A stretch of 64,000 nucleotides of DNA from the NCBI GenBank assembly GCA_035571515.1, contig DATNCQ010000097.1, positions 1-64,000 of the forward strand, given 5' to 3'. Position 1 is the first letter of the stretch. Each line of letters starts with the position of its first letter. A model generated the notes under the pieces. It did no database searches and was not told the origin of the DNA. It saw only the letters and a program-made list of their open reading frames with translations. Below, in pieces: positions 1 to 8,314 of the stretch. Source of the stretch: Gp6-AA40 sp035571515. Its GTDB lineage: Bacteria > Acidobacteriota > Vicinamibacteria > Vicinamibacterales > UBA2999. The position numbers were made by a program, and so were the translations under genes.

Positions 1-801
1 GCAGACCACGAGGACCTTCTGGTCGGCAGTGACGGCCATGCCATGCGACGGGTCGGACCCTTCGGGCACGGTCGCCTTTCCGGGCGGCAGATCCGGGTTG
101 TTGATCCGCTTGACCTCTTTATGTGTAGCGAAGTCGACGACCGCAAATCCGTTGAGACCGCTCATCTGCACGAAGATCCACTTCGTCGAGCCGTCGGGAT
201 TGGCGGAGAACGCCATCGGGCGTACGCCGAGATCCTCGTCGAGCGTCCACGCAGGCGTTTCCGTCGCCGCGTCGATCACGTTGACGCTCTTGCCGGCAAT
301 CGAACCGGCCACAACGTACTTGCCGTCAGGCGTAACGTACGCGTTGTGGATGGGGCCCTTCGTCGGAATGGTCTTGACCCGGGTCATGGTGGCCGTGTCG
401 ATGACGTCCACGCCGCCCGGCGCCTCGGCGATCCCGACATAGACGCGCCGGCCGTCCTTGCCGACGGCCATGTTGTTCGGATGGCCGCTCAACTTGACCT
501 TCTTGATGATCTTCAGCGTCTTTGCATCGACGGCGTCGAGCGTGCTTTCCGCCTCGTCGCTGGTGTAGATGCGGCTGCCATCGGGCGAGGCGCCGACGCC
601 GTGATTGACCTCGATGCCCTCGATCACGCCGACGACCTTGTTGGTCGCGGGATCGATGACATGGATGTTGTCGCCGGCGCTGTTGGTCTGGAGGATCCGG
701 ACTTTCCTGCCGCCGTGGTCCTGAGCGGTGAGGCCCATCGTGCACAAGAAGATCGCGGCGGTGACCGCGACACAGCGGAGAATCACCTGTCTATTCGTCA
801 T
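1..801 (-). CDS. secreted YVTN beta-propeller protein (3' end off the window)
   Basis: Read by hand from the ATG at 801; the frame stays open to base 1, so 267 codons are visible and the C-terminus is missing. The first ~23 residues form a signal peptide ending near LTAQD. The rest is a string of about 40-residue blade repeats with the pattern VxVIDxATxxVxxxI and YVTPDGKYVV, typical of YVTN-type seven-bladed propellers that act in the periplasm or at the cell surface, often beside c-type cytochromes or quinoprotein-like enzymes. It starts 13 bases after the stop of the cytochrome c gene upstream and is probably the last gene of the minus-strand operon that begins at 4806. No catalytic residues can be named; a scaffold or binding role is the family expectation. 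Confidence 0.8.
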   Translation of the reverse strand, partial: MTNRQVILRCVAVTAAIFLCTMGLTAQDHGGRKVRILQTNSAGDNIHVIDPATNKVVGVIEGIEVNHGVGASPDGSRIYTSDEAESTLDAVDAKTLKIIKKVKLSGHPNNMAVGKDGRRVYVGIAEAPGGVDVIDTATMTRVKTIPTKGPIHNAYVTPDGKYVVAGSIAGKSVNVIDAATETPAWTLDEDLGVRPMAFSANPDGSTKWIFVQMSGLNGFAVVDFATHKEVKRINNPDLPPGKATVPEGSDPSHGMAVTADQKVLVVC

Positions 802-814
802 GATCGTCAGCCTT

Positions 815-1261
815 TCAGTTGGTGCCGCTCGTCTGTCCCATCACCCAGTTCCGGAGCGTCTGCCACTCGGGATCGTTCTGCGACGCGAAGTGCTTGCCGC
901 CGTTGTGGTAGAAGTCGCCGCCCGCGTCCTCGGCAAGCGGATGGATGAGCAGCTTGCTCTTCAGGCTGCCCGGCACCACGACACGGCGCATCACGTCGAA
1001 ATTCTTCCGCGACTCTTCGTCGGTCCAGGTCGTTGCGCCAGGGTCGAGCGGCTGCAGGCGCAGCGGCGTACCCTGGCCGTGGCACGAGACACAGCGGGCG
1101 TGCCCGGGCCGCTTCTTCAGGAAAATCGGCTGGACCTTGGCCTTGAAGTACTCGTAGTCCAGCGAGGGACGGGCAGGCGCGGACGCGGAGCCCTGGCCGA
1201 TAACGCCCGCTGTCAGCAACGCCCAGCACGCGAAGGTCATTAAAGCGACGGTCTTGTACAC
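815..1261 (-). CDS. exported mono-heme cytochrome c-like protein
   Basis: A 148-residue protein with a Sec signal (hydrophobic stretch LMTFACWALLTAGVIG) and one CVSCH haem motif about 60 residues in, followed by a region ending in the pattern EWQTLRNWVMGQ. This resembles Planctomycetes/Acidobacteria-type cytochrome c modules, in which a single CxxCH is followed by a long loop and a terminal EWxxLRxW helix. The frame extends to an ATG at 1294, but GTG at 1261 is preferred because GGAGG lies about five bases before it and the signal peptide then begins properly. It sits between a diheme protein and a YVTN propeller in a secreted redox-flavoured operon. Electron partner unknown. Confidence 0.75.
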   Translation of the reverse strand: MYKTVALMTFACWALLTAGVIGQGSASAPARPSLDYEYFKAKVQPIFLKKRPGHARCVSCHGQGTPLRLQPLDPGATTWTDEESRKNFDVMRRVVVPGSLKSKLLIHPLAEDAGGDFYHNGGKHFASQNDPEWQTLRNWVMGQTSGTN

Positions 1262-1296
1262 GCCCCCTCCTTCGTAATGGGGGTAACAATACATCA

Positions 1297-1332
1297 GGAC
1301 GGGGCCGGACGCACCGCCGGCCGGCCCCGTCC
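1297..1332. repeat. 12-bp perfect inverted repeat (GC hairpin)
   Basis: GGACGGGGCCGG at 1297-1308 is the exact reverse complement of 1321-1332, with a 12-base loop. It lies in the 206-base spacer between two cytochrome genes on the minus strand and is one of several GC-rich hairpins with an A/GGGxCC theme seen in intergenic spacers here. It could be an intra-operon attenuator or an mRNA-stabilising stem; there is no T-run to make it a classical terminator. Nothing else is apparent in the spacer. Confidence 0.6.
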
Positions 1333-1467
1333 CTATTGTTTCGGCGCACCCTCGAACGACGATCCGGCGAACAATTTCCGGCCGTCGGCCAGGCGGGCTG
1401 CGGGTTCCTACAGGAAAGCGAGCCGGATTAGAGGGCTGGGACGTCGAACGCGCGCAGGGCGTGGGCG

Positions 1468-2412
1468 TCAGCGCGGCGGCATGCAGCGCATCGCGGCGCT
1501 CGGCACGTCCCGATAGACGCGGTGGCAGTTCGCACAGGCGTCGGAGATGACGTTGGTCGCATCACTCACCGCCTCCTGGTTCCGCGTCTGCGATGCGCGG
1601 TAGGCCGCGCGGCCCGCGTCCACGACGCCCTGGACGTACTGCTGCCAGTCGGCGCGATCGACGGGTACCGGCTTGCCGTTCTCGCAGCGGCGCCCCGCCT
1701 GCATCAGCACCGGGCCGATCTCGGCGATCGAAATCGCCGCCGCATCGACGACCACCCATGGCGCGTAGACGTCGCCGTAGCGGGTCGAGGTGGTGGACGC
1801 ATCGGCGCGCGCGACGCCGCCCTTCGATCCCGCGCCGGGGTCCTTCGTCTGCACGTCGAACAGGACGTTCGAGCTCGGAAAGAGAATGCCGCGCATCACC
1901 TGGTTCAGCGTGCCGGTCACCGGGAATGCCGTCGGCGTCCCCGTCGCCGCCGTCGCGGGCGTTGGATTGGCCGCGACGAGCGCGATCTGCTTCAGCGTCG
2001 CGTCGGAGGCGCCAAGCTCCGCGCCACCTGCGGGAAACGCGTTCGCCTGCAGGATGAAAGCAACGACGTCCGCGACCTGCGGCGGCTCGAGCGTCCCCGG
2101 CGCATCGGCCGGCATGGTGTTGTGGATCTTGTCGAAGAGATCCGAGACCGGCTGCCTGTCACGCGGCCCGAGGAAGACGTCGCCGACGAGCGGCGGCCCC
2201 GCCAGCCCCTCGAGCCTGTCGCCGTGACAGAGCGCGCAGCGCATCTGGAAGATGGCCGAGCCGCGCGCCGCCTGCGCCGCCGTGTAGACGCCGTCCTTCA
2301 CGGTGCGCGCCTGCGCCGGACCTGGGCGTAAGGGCTGCTGCGCGCGCAGCGACGCCGACGCGGACACGCCGAGCGCGACGACCCCGATGGTGACAGCCGC
2401 CGCGAACCTCAC
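1468..2412 (-). CDS. two-domain, diheme cytochrome c (class I + cytochrome c'-like)
   Basis: A 314-residue exported protein. After the signal peptide (to about SLRAQQ) comes a class I cytochrome c domain with CALCHGDRLEG and a candidate Met ligand in TMPADAPG, similar to domains of oxidase and dehydrogenase cytochromes. A Gly/Ala/Thr/Pro-rich linker leads to a C-terminal domain ending in DACANCHRVYRDV. A haem motif close to the C-terminus followed by Tyr-Arg is the arrangement of cytochrome c'/c-556 four-helix proteins. Start is a GTG whose last two bases join the TGA stop of the upstream gene (GTGA overlap), which implies translational coupling to the GRWxGDTLV-family protein. The domain combination is uncommon; role in electron transfer inferred. 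Confidence 0.75.
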   Translation of the reverse strand: MRFAAAVTIGVVALGVSASASLRAQQPLRPGPAQARTVKDGVYTAAQAARGSAIFQMRCALCHGDRLEGLAGPPLVGDVFLGPRDRQPVSDLFDKIHNTMPADAPGTLEPPQVADVVAFILQANAFPAGGAELGASDATLKQIALVAANPTPATAATGTPTAFPVTGTLNQVMRGILFPSSNVLFDVQTKDPGAGSKGGVARADASTTSTRYGDVYAPWVVVDAAAISIAEIGPVLMQAGRRCENGKPVPVDRADWQQYVQGVVDAGRAAYRASQTRNQEAVSDATNVISDACANCHRVYRDVPSAAMRCMPPR

Positions 2413-3482
2413 TTCCCGGCGCCGTCGCCTTTCTGTTCCCGCTGGATGACGGTGGCCTTCGGATCGTCCACGTTCCTGACCCGGTCCGGCGGCGGCAGCT
2501 TGCCCGCCTCCTGGGCACGCGCATTCCTGAGCGTGGTGAACGCGTCCACGTTGTTCTCGTTGCACGCGTACTCGAGCATCGGCCCCTTGATGCGATGCAT
2601 CGGCATCTCCACCGTCCACGGCCTGGTCCACGTCGCCGGGTCTTCGACCGTGTAAGTGTGGACGATCGTGTCGTCCGCCGTGCGCGTGAAGCGCTCCGTG
2701 AGCGTGAACGACGGCGTCATCGAGACCGCGCTCGGCGTCCCCGGCGAGCCGAGGAACGTGCGCTTCGGTGTGAAGTTGGTCGTCTCGACGACCAGCGTGT
2801 CGCCGTCCCAGCGGCCGCGCGAGTCGCCGATGTAGGAGGGCACCGTGCCGTGCGGACGCCCGTCGAGCGGAATCACGCGGTGCTCGCTGTTCCACTCGTA
2901 CGTCAGCACGATGTAGTCCTTCGACTGCACGATGTGGAAGTTGCTGCCGTAGGGGGCGACGACGGCCGGCACCACGCGATCGTGGAAGACGCACCAGACG
3001 GTGCCGCGGTCGTCGCGCCACGTGCGCGCGAGCGGACCGCCGCGCTCGGCCGCGGCGCGCGCCGCCTCGCGCTTCTGCGCCTCGGGAAGGAGGGGCGGAA
3101 TGCGTCCGTCGGGCGGATCGATGACGAGCGACGTGCGCAGGTTCGGCTTGGCGCCCGTCTGCACCGGCGTCGCGCCGTAATCGGCGTTCACGTAGTGGAC
3201 GACCTGGTTCTGCGACTCGGCGACCGCCGTGTTGAACGCGTCGATCGCTTCCCGCTCGGTATAGAACGGCTTGTTCGCGAGCTCCTTCGGCCGCTCGTAC
3301 GGCGTGTAGGTGAGGTTGGTCCAGTAGCCCTGGAAGTCGGGCTGCCCGTCGGCGGTGCGCGGGGCTGTGTACCCTGGCGGGCCTGACAAGGCCCGCCCCG
3401 CTGCTGCCGCCGCCGGTTGGCCTTGCGCGGCCACGCCTGCCACGGCCAGCGCGACGAGCGCGGCGACCATCACGTTGCGCAT
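2409..3482 (-). CDS. secreted GRWxGDTLV-family protein (unnamed family)
   Basis: 357 residues from the ATG at 3482, which has GAGG eight bases upstream and begins a clear signal peptide (MRNVMVAALVALAVAGVAAQ); a longer frame to 3530 adds no signal. The mature protein starts with the family signature RTADGQPDFQGYW, then has a long insert rich in Arg/Ala, then WDGDTLVVETTNF, a TLTERFTRTADDTI strand, DPATWTRPWTVEMPM and a terminal EYACNENN. I know this pattern as a large family of hypothetical secreted proteins in Acidobacteria and some Proteobacteria but have no function for it. Seven members occur in this window. Here it is third in an operon with DUF6152 and translationally coupled to a cytochrome c. 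Confidence 0.8.
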   Translation of the reverse strand: MRNVMVAALVALAVAGVAAQGQPAAAAAGRALSGPPGYTAPRTADGQPDFQGYWTNLTYTPYERPKELANKPFYTEREAIDAFNTAVAESQNQVVHYVNADYGATPVQTGAKPNLRTSLVIDPPDGRIPPLLPEAQKREAARAAAERGGPLARTWRDDRGTVWCVFHDRVVPAVVAPYGSNFHIVQSKDYIVLTYEWNSEHRVIPLDGRPHGTVPSYIGDSRGRWDGDTLVVETTNFTPKRTFLGSPGTPSAVSMTPSFTLTERFTRTADDTIVHTYTVEDPATWTRPWTVEMPMHRIKGPMLEYACNENNVDAFTTLRNARAQEAGKLPPPDRVRNVDDPKATVIQREQKGDGAGK

Positions 3483-3494
3483 TGTTCGATCCTC

Positions 3495-3516
3495 GGCGGG
3501 TCCAAAAGGACCCGCC
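3495..3516. repeat. 9-bp GC hairpin of a dispersed intergenic family
   Basis: GGCGGGTCC at 3495-3503, loop AAAA, GGACCCGCC at 3508-3516: a perfect stem-loop, followed by a degenerate second copy to about 3545 (GGGTC, five A, GGCCCGCC). It fills the 68-base gap between two GRWxGDTLV-family genes. Similar stem-loops with the flank CCTAC or GTAGG occur at 12755 and 29919. Confidence 0.65.
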
Positions 3517-3550
3517 CTACACCGGGTCAAAAAGGCCCGCCCTGCCTGGC

Positions 3551-4384
3551 CTATTTCTTCTGATATTTACCGAACACGAGATCACCCACGAACTCTTCGC
3601 ACCTGAACTCGCCGAGCTGCATGTTCGGCTCGACGCGGCGATAGAGCGGCATGCTGATCGTCCACGGACGCGTGTAGACGTTCGGGTCCTCGATCGTCGC
3701 CTGGTACGACAGGTGATCCGGCCCGGTGCGGCGGATCCGCTCGACGACGTGCAGACCGTCGGTGTGGTAGTTGCCCGCGCGGTCCAGGAACCTGACGTGG
3801 ACCGCGCCCTCCTCGTCGAGCGCGCCGACCGTGCTCCCCAGGAACCCCTTCGAGTCGATCACCAGCGTCTCGCCGTCCCACCGGCCGTTCGACCACCCCA
3901 TCCACGTATCCGCGGGCGGCGGCGTGGTGCCGTTCACGTAGATCGTCCTGATTGCCGTCGCGAACTCCGACATCATGACGATCGTCGACGCCGACTGCAC
4001 GACCTGGACGGGATACGGCATGTACATCATGCGCGGCACGCCCGGCAGGTAGCACTTCACCTCCGCGTCCTCGCGCAGCGCGTTGGCGGCGTACTTCTTC
4101 TTCATCGCCAGCGCGTCGGGCTTGTACGGGATCGGGCCGTCGACGAGAACGCCGGGGCCGGGAGGAACAGCGTACGCGGCGCCGAGCTGCAGCACGGGGC
4201 CGGCCGCCGCTTCGTGAGCCTCCAGATCCCAGTTGGCGGTGTTGAGCGCCTGCCAGAATCCGTTCAGGTCCGGCTGACCGCTCGCCGTACGCGGGGCCCT
4301 GTACGCCTGCCCTTCGCCCGCGCGCGGAAACGCGGCAACGAAGGCCGCGGCCACGATGAGCGCGGAAATGGACGCGCGCTTCAC
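3551..4384 (-). CDS. secreted GRWxGDTLV-family protein, partner of DUF6152
   Basis: 277 residues with a signal peptide ending near GEGQ. Family marks in order: RTASGQPDLNGFW, a conserved CYLPGVPRMMYMPYPVQ segment with a cysteine, IYVNGT, the core SNGRWDGETLVIDSKGF, HVVERIRRTGPD, DPNVYTRPWTISMPLYR and the C-terminal QLGEFRCEEF. It closely resembles the protein at 23441-24208, so these two form a subgroup. The start is a GTG overlapping the TGA of the DUF6152 gene (GTGA), so the two are translationally coupled. Function unknown; the paired cysteines at the middle and C-terminus suggest a disulphide in an exported fold. Confidence 0.8.
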   Translation of the reverse strand: MKRASISALIVAAAFVAAFPRAGEGQAYRAPRTASGQPDLNGFWQALNTANWDLEAHEAAAGPVLQLGAAYAVPPGPGVLVDGPIPYKPDALAMKKKYAANALREDAEVKCYLPGVPRMMYMPYPVQVVQSASTIVMMSEFATAIRTIYVNGTTPPPADTWMGWSNGRWDGETLVIDSKGFLGSTVGALDEEGAVHVRFLDRAGNYHTDGLHVVERIRRTGPDHLSYQATIEDPNVYTRPWTISMPLYRRVEPNMQLGEFRCEEFVGDLVFGKYQKK

Positions 4385-4806
4385 TTCAAGTTGCCGCGAG
4401 CCTTGGCCGTTGCTTCGGCGCCTTCGTTGGCGAGCCAGAACTCCTGGCCATCGGCCTTCTCGTATTTCACGCCGGCGACCTGGAACGTCGCCTCGTCACG
4501 CGCGCCATAGCCGTGGACGATCAGCTCTTCGCCAATCTTGAGCGAATCCTTGGTGATGCCGTTGCGGATGAGGCCGTTCGGTGGTCCGCCCTCGATCCCC
4601 CACTTCTGAACGGCGCCGTCGGCGCCCTTCACCTCAATCCAGATCCAGGAGTGCGGGTTGACCAGCTCGACTTTCGAGATCGTGCCCCGGAGAACCAGCG
4701 GCTTGTCCTCGCTGAAGACGGTGTTCCACGAATGATGCGCGCCGAGCGTCGCCGCGGCGGCGCTGCCCATGACACCTATTAATACTGTGATGAATCGGAC
4801 CTGCAT
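4381..4806 (-). CDS. DUF6152 exported small protein
   Basis: 141 residues; ATG at 4806 with GGAGGAG eight bases upstream, first gene of the minus-strand operon. The signal peptide ends at TLGA and is followed at once by HHSWNTVFSEDK, the hallmark start of DUF6152. The domain continues with VLRGTISKVELVNPHSWIWI and WGIEGGPPNGLIRNG, then a second half with GEELIVHGYGAR. It looks like a small all-beta (OB-like) fold, which is my reading of the strand pattern. All three DUF6152 proteins in this window have an AxA-type cleavage site directly before His-His. Coupled by overlap to a GRWxGDTLV-family gene. Confidence 0.85.
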   Translation of the reverse strand: MQVRFITVLIGVMGSAAAATLGAHHSWNTVFSEDKPLVLRGTISKVELVNPHSWIWIEVKGADGAVQKWGIEGGPPNGLIRNGITKDSLKIGEELIVHGYGARDEATFQVAGVKYEKADGQEFWLANEGAEATAKARGNLK

Positions 4807-4882
4807 ACTTCGGCACTCCTCCCCCGCTTGCCGAGACTCTAACACCAGGGTCCGGGGAAGCTGGTCTATATTACCCGGCACC

Positions 4883-7800
4883 ATGAACCAATTCGTCCGG
4901 AAGGTTTTCGGCGGCACGCTTGTACTTTTCGCTCTGGCGATTCCCGCGTTCGGCCAGATTTCCACCGCGCAGCTGAGTGGCCGGGTCTCCGACACCAGCA
5001 ACGCGGTATTACCCGGGGCAACGGTTACCGTCACCCAGGCCGAGACCGGCGCGGTCCGCAGCGTCGTCACCGACGCGGACGGCTCGTACCTGATCTCCAA
5101 TCTTTCACCGGGCCCGTACCGGCTCGAGGTGGCGCTGCAGGGGTTCCGCACGTACGTCCAGACGGGCATCGTGCTCCAGGTCGCGGCGACGCCGTCCATC
5201 AACGTCTCGCTCGCACTGGGAGACGTGCAGGAGACGATCACCGTTCAGGCGGAAGCGCCGCTGGTCGACGTGAAGAGCGCCGGCGTGAGCGAGGTCGTCG
5301 AGAGCCAGCGCATCGTGGAACTCCCGCTGCAGGGACGCGACGTGACGAGCCTGCTGGTGCTTGCGGGCGCATCCGTCAATACGGGCAGCCCGAACAGCCG
5401 CAGCTTCGCCGGCGGCGTGAACGTGGCGGTCGCGGGCGGCCTGCCGTTCGGCGTGGCGTACCTGCTCGACGGCGCGATGCACAACGACTCGCAGAACAAC
5501 GCGAACCTGCCGCTGCCGTTTCCCGACGCGCTGCAGGAATTCCGCGTGGCGACGACGGGGCTGACGGCGCAGAACGGGATGCACTCCGGCGCGTCGGTCA
5601 ACGCCATCACGAAGTCGGGGACCAACCAGTTCTCCGGCAACCTCTTCGAGTTCAACCGCGACCACCGCTTCAACGCGATCGATCCGTTCGCGAAGGTCGT
5701 CAACGGCAAGAAGGTGGACGACGGGCTGTCGCGCAACCAGTGGGGCGGCACGGCGGGGGGCCCGCTTGTCCGCGACAAGCTGTTCTTCTTCGGCGGCTAT
5801 CAGGGCACCAACCAGCATCAGGTTCCGGCGAGCAACATCGCGTTCGTTCCCACCGACGCGATGCTGCGCGGCGACTTCACCACGTTCGCGTCGGCGAAGT
5901 GCAACGGCGGAACGGCCATCACGCTGCGTGCGCCGTACGTCAACAACCGGGTCGATCCCGCGGCATTCAGCCCGGCGGCGGTCAAGCTCGCGTCGTATCT
6001 GCCGAAGGCTGACGATCAGGATTGCGGACAGGTGACCTACGGTCAGCCGGCGGACCGCAAACAGGGTCAGGGCATCGGACGCGTCGACTATCAGCTGAGC
6101 CAGAGGCATTCGCTCTTCGGGCGCTACATGGCCACCTTCGACACGTCGCCCGCCCCGTACGCGCAGACCAGCAACCTCCTGACGCTCGCCGGCGCCGGCA
6201 GCATCGACAACCTCGCGCAGTCGGCGACCGGCGGCATGACGACGGTGCTCGGCGCGAACTTCGTCAACGCGATGCGCGTCTCGTTCAACCGCACGTCGAT
6301 CCACCGCAGCCAGCCGGCGTTTTTCGACCCCGTCGATCTTGGCGTCAAGAACTTCTACAGCTATCGCGACAACGAGACCGTGATGGCCGTAACGGGCGGC
6401 TTCAATGTCTCCGCCGCGACGTCGACGACCGGCGTCTTCTGGACCAACGCCTACCAGGCGTCCGACGATCTCACGCTGATCAAGGGGCGGCATCAGTTCG
6501 GCTTCGGTGGGAGCTATGCCTACTGGAAGTCGTCGCAGACCTCGCACGCCCGCTCGGGCGGGAGCTGGATGTTCAACGGCACCATCACCGGCCGCGGGCT
6601 CTCGGACCTGATGGTCGGCGCCGTCGGCAGCCTCGAGCATGGCGTGCCGAACCTGCTCATCATGGACATGCCCTACTTCGGCATCTACGGCCAGGATGCG
6701 TGGCGCCTCGGCGACCGCGTCACGTTCAACTACGGCCTGCGCTGGGAACCGTATCTCGGCCAGCAGATGCTCTACGGCGGCGCGAACATCTTCAACCACG
6801 ACAACTTCGTGAACAACGTCAAGAGCAAGGTGTTCGTCAACGCGCCGGCGGGACTGCTGTATCCCGGCGACAACGGCTTCCCGAGCGGCAAGAGTGGCTA
6901 CAACGTGAAGTGGCTCGACGTCTCGCCGCGCCTCGGCCTGGCGTGGGACGTCACGGGCGACGGCCGTCTCGCCTTCCGCACGTCGTACGGTCTCACCTAC
7001 GACTTCCCGAGCGGCGACTACATGAACATCAACGCGTCGGCGCCGCCGTGGGGCAACCGGTCGCTCATCACGAACACCATCTTCGACGACCCCTACTCGG
7101 TCGTCGGCGGTAACCCGCATCCGATCGCCACCAACGCCAACACGGTCTACCCGGCGTTCGGCGCCTTCGGCGTGATGAACCCGGACATCAACCCGCCGCG
7201 CGTCCAGTCGTGGAACGTCACGCTCGAGAAGCAGCTCGGCACCAACTACTCGGCGACGATCAACTACCTCGGGCGCTACTCGGATCACCTGTGGGCGGAA
7301 GAAGCGATCAACCCGGGCGTCTTCATGGGGCTGGCCCCGTGCGCGATCAACGGCGTCAATTACCCCGTCTGCAGCACCCTCGCCAACCTGAATCAGCGGC
7401 GCGTGCTCTCGCTCGAGAACCCGGCCCGGGCCGCCGGGCTCGGCTTCGTTGACGAGCACACCGATGTGGGCTGGCAGAGGTACAACGGCATCCGCGTCAC
7501 CGGCACGCGGCGATCGGCGACCGGCCTGACGCTGAGCGGCAACTATACCTATTCGATGTGCACCGGCACGGCGACGCCAGGCAGCTTCCCGCAGATCGCG
7601 AGCGGCTACACCAACCCGGCCGATCCGGACATGGACAAGGGGCACTGCGATCAGGACCGCACGAACCTGGCGAACGCGACCGCGGGCTACCAGACGCCGG
7701 ACTTCGGCAACCGGGTGGCGCATGTGCTCGCCTCGAACTGGCGCGTGACGGGCATCTATACGTACCGCTCCGGGCAGTGGATCAACATCACCACGGGCGC

Positions 7801-8221
7801 GGACAACGCGCTGAACGGGCAGCTGCAGCAGCGGCCGAACCAGGTCTCGGAGAATGTCTATGGACCGCCGGCGTCCGCTTCGCCGAGCAAGTCGTCGGCG
7901 ACGCTCAACAACTACCTGAATCGCGAGGCGTTTGCCGCACCCGCGCCGGGGACGTTCGGCAACCTCCAATATCGCGCCATCGAAGGTCCCGCGTACTGGA
8001 CGATCGACGCCGCCTTCTCGCGCCTCATCTCGCTCGGCGGAACGCGCAACATCGAGCTGCGCCTGGAGGCGTTCAACCTGACGAATCACTTCAACTGGGG
8101 TAACCCCACCACCACTGCGACGTCGGGCGTTGCGACCCTTACCTCGAGTCAGTTCGGCCGCATCACGACCAACGGCGGCGCGCAGCGGATCATGCAGTTC
8201 GGCGTCAAATACGGGTTCTAA
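4883..8221 (+). CDS. TonB-dependent receptor, Oar-like, with carboxypeptidase-regulatory domain
   Basis: 1112 residues from the ATG at 4883, chosen because it starts the signal peptide (MNQFVRKVFGGTLVLFALAI, mature from about QISTAQ); the frame upstream reads through the promoter of the divergent gene. Residues ~25-110 form a CarboxypepD_reg-like beta-sandwich (GRVSDTSNAVLPGATVTVTQ ... PGPYRLEVALQGF). A plug region follows (VESQRIVELPLQGRDVTSLL, then NGMHSGASVNAITKSGTN). The rest is the large Oar-type beta-barrel, ending in the C-terminal aromatic FGVKYGF expected for outer-membrane insertion. Such receptors take up large or chelated substrates, but the ligand cannot be read from the sequence. 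Divergent from the DUF6152 operon, so the two may share control. Confidence 0.88.
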   Translation: MNQFVRKVFGGTLVLFALAIPAFGQISTAQLSGRVSDTSNAVLPGATVTVTQAETGAVRSVVTDADGSYLISNLSPGPYRLEVALQGFRTYVQTGIVLQVAATPSINVSLALGDVQETITVQAEAPLVDVKSAGVSEVVESQRIVELPLQGRDVTSLLVLAGASVNTGSPNSRSFAGGVNVAVAGGLPFGVAYLLDGAMHNDSQNNANLPLPFPDALQEFRVATTGLTAQNGMHSGASVNAITKSGTNQFSGNLFEFNRDHRFNAIDPFAKVVNGKKVDDGLSRNQWGGTAGGPLVRDKLFFFGGYQGTNQHQVPASNIAFVPTDAMLRGDFTTFASAKCNGGTAITLRAPYVNNRVDPAAFSPAAVKLASYLPKADDQDCGQVTYGQPADRKQGQGIGRVDYQLSQRHSLFGRYMATFDTSPAPYAQTSNLLTLAGAGSIDNLAQSATGGMTTVLGANFVNAMRVSFNRTSIHRSQPAFFDPVDLGVKNFYSYRDNETVMAVTGGFNVSAATSTTGVFWTNAYQASDDLTLIKGRHQFGFGGSYAYWKSSQTSHARSGGSWMFNGTITGRGLSDLMVGAVGSLEHGVPNLLIMDMPYFGIYGQDAWRLGDRVTFNYGLRWEPYLGQQMLYGGANIFNHDNFVNNVKSKVFVNAPAGLLYPGDNGFPSGKSGYNVKWLDVSPRLGLAWDVTGDGRLAFRTSYGLTYDFPSGDYMNINASAPPWGNRSLITNTIFDDPYSVVGGNPHPIATNANTVYPAFGAFGVMNPDINPPRVQSWNVTLEKQLGTNYSATINYLGRYSDHLWAEEAINPGVFMGLAPCAINGVNYPVCSTLANLNQRRVLSLENPARAAGLGFVDEHTDVGWQRYNGIRVTGTRRSATGLTLSGNYTYSMCTGTATPGSFPQIASGYTNPADPDMDKGHCDQDRTNLANATAGYQTPDFGNRVAHVLASNWRVTGIYTYRSGQWINITTGADNALNGQLQQRPNQVSENVYGPPASASPSKSSATLNNYLNREAFAAPAPGTFGNLQYRAIEGPAYWTIDAAFSRLISLGGTRNIELRLEAFNLTNHFNWGNPTTTATSGVATLTSSQFGRITTNGGAQRIMQFGVKYGF

Positions 8222-8242
8222 GAAGCGACGTTCACTCTAGCG

Positions 8243-8312
8243 GGCCACGGAGAAACGGAGACACGGAGAGCTAACTTTTGTTCTCCGTGACTTCGTGGCT
8301 CCGTGGCTCGTG
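8243..8312. terminator. octamer-repeat inverted array between convergent genes
   Basis: Left arm carries CACGGAGA, AACGGAGA, CACGGAGA in near-perfect 8-base steps; right arm (TTCTCCGTG ... TCCGTGGCTCGTG) is its inverted counterpart, with a short AT-rich loop (CTAACTTTTG). It sits exactly between the stop of the TonB receptor and the stop of the convergent membrane-protein gene, so a bidirectional terminator is the natural reading. The same repeat type flanks the SnoaL-like gene at 14583 and 15498. Confidence 0.6.
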
Positions 8313-8314
8313 AT

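Noticed and set aside
43..948. Long plus-strand frames at 43-948, 728-1243 and similar
   Set aside because: They are Arg/Ala-rich mirror images of real minus-strand genes, without signal peptides or recognisable domains.
5105..8089. 994-residue minus-strand frame opposite the first TonB receptor
   Set aside because: GC-driven antisense frame (His/Arg/Val-rich, no domain); the receptor on the plus strand has a complete domain layout.
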